Source of the DNA: Lachnoclostridium sp. UBA1781
GTDB taxonomy: Bacteria > Bacillota > Clostridia > Lachnospirales > Lachnospiraceae
DNA length: 14,727 bases
Direction of reading: 5' to 3'
NCBI GenBank assembly: GCA_002315495.1
Contig: DCGJ01000033.1
Location: forward strand, 1-14,727
Below, in pieces: positions 14,291 through 14,727 of the stretch (position 1 is its first letter; each line of letters starts with the position of its first letter). The position numbers and the translations under genes were made by a program. The notes beneath the pieces were generated by a model. The model searched no databases. It worked only from the letters and a program-made list of their open reading frames with translations, and was not told the origin of the DNA.

Positions 14291-14727
14291 ATGAAGAATG
14301 CTTTACGATATCTGATGCTGTTTTCGTTGTGCTTACTTCTTACGGGCTGTAAGATCGAAAGCAGTCAGTCGGGAAGTCAGACGGCAGACCCAAGCGGACT
14401 TGCCGCAGCAGAGCACTGCACCGTGCATTTTATTGACTGCGGAAAGGCCGACTCCATTCTGGTCTTAGCGGACGGCGAAGCCATGCTGATTGATGCCGGC
14501 TATGAGGAAAATGCGGACACCATCATCACCTATCTGAAAAACCAGGGGGTGACAAAGCTGAAATATGTGGTTCTGACCCATGGGGACAAGGACCATGTCG
14601 GTGGAATGGCAAAGGTGCTCAGCGCATTTAGCGTAGAAAAATTACTTGTGAATCCGCGCTCGGAAAAGTCTGAGTGGTATTACCGCATGGTGGATGTGGT
14701 GGACCAGAAAAAGATTGCCACGGAGGT
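14291..14727 (+). CDS. Secreted lipoprotein with ComEC-like metallo-beta-lactamase fold (3' end outside window)
   Basis: The frame is open from the ATG at 14291 to the window end (145 codons). It begins with a lipoprotein signal: positively charged start, hydrophobic core and lipobox L-T-G-C with Cys20 as the lipidation site. After a Ser/Gln-rich linker comes a metallo-beta-lactamase domain of the ComEC/Rec2 C-terminal type: V-H-F-I-D-C-G-K-A-D-S, M-L-I-D-A-G and the metal motif T-H-G-D-K-D-H-V-G-G. Free-standing ComEC-like hydrolases of this kind are common Firmicutes surface proteins; candidate substrates are nucleic acids or phosphoesters, not established. It is only 9 bases after the Fe-S scaffold gene, so it is probably in the same operon. 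Its Shine-Dalgarno (GAGG, 14282-14285) is moderate. Confidence 0.85.
   Translation, partial: MKNALRYLMLFSLCLLLTGCKIESSQSGSQTADPSGLAAAEHCTVHFIDCGKADSILVLADGEAMLIDAGYEENADTIITYLKNQGVTKLKYVVLTHGDKDHVGGMAKVLSAFSVEKLLVNPRSEKSEWYYRMVDVVDQKKIATE

Overview
The window looks like chromosomal DNA of an anaerobic, low-to-mid GC Firmicute, most likely a Clostridia/Lachnospiraceae-type organism. The grounds are the rpmB - asp23 - fakA - recG order, strong AGGAGG ribosome binding sites, a GerW-type protein at the left edge, SigA-type promoters and a minimal SufC/SufB-like Fe-S module. The species cannot be told from the sequence. I see no tRNA, rRNA, CRISPR array, insertion sequence or phage gene. No gap between genes exceeds 300 bases.

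Layout: (1) 1-220 is the end of a GerW/YtfJ-family protein. (2) 284-2957 is a housekeeping block: rpmB with its own promoter and terminator, then asp23 and fakA from a second promoter, closed by a strong terminator. (3) 3013-10814 starts with recG and runs, without a visible terminator, into three genes that look like one cell-surface glycosylation cassette. These are a large multi-spanning membrane protein, a soluble DPM1-like family 2 glycosyltransferase, and a DUF2298 ('YYY') membrane protein whose GTG start lies inside the glycosyltransferase gene. The unit ends in a strong terminator. (4) 10815-11131 holds a hairpin-rich leader and a 57-residue membrane protein that converges on the next gene. 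(5) 11126-12400 on the minus strand is a CNNM/CorC-type Mg2+ transporter driven by a perfect-consensus promoter. (6) 12510-14727 is a divergent operon with a SufC-like ATPase, a short SufB/D-like scaffold and the start of a metallo-beta-lactamase-fold lipoprotein cut by the window edge.

The most interesting part is 5094-10766. Read side by side, the two large membrane proteins share the same order of landmarks: a D-F motif in the first extracytoplasmic loop, an F-A-G...Y motif, a conserved D-x-A-x-N-L stretch, a G-W...W motif and a final '(Y/F)IY(V/I)' domain. The first looks like a highly diverged, so far unlabelled relative of the second. With the polyprenyl-phosphate-sugar synthase-like enzyme between them, the simplest model is that the middle protein loads a sugar onto a lipid carrier and the two GT-C-like proteins use it outside the membrane. 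Substrate and acceptor are unknown, and the model is inference.
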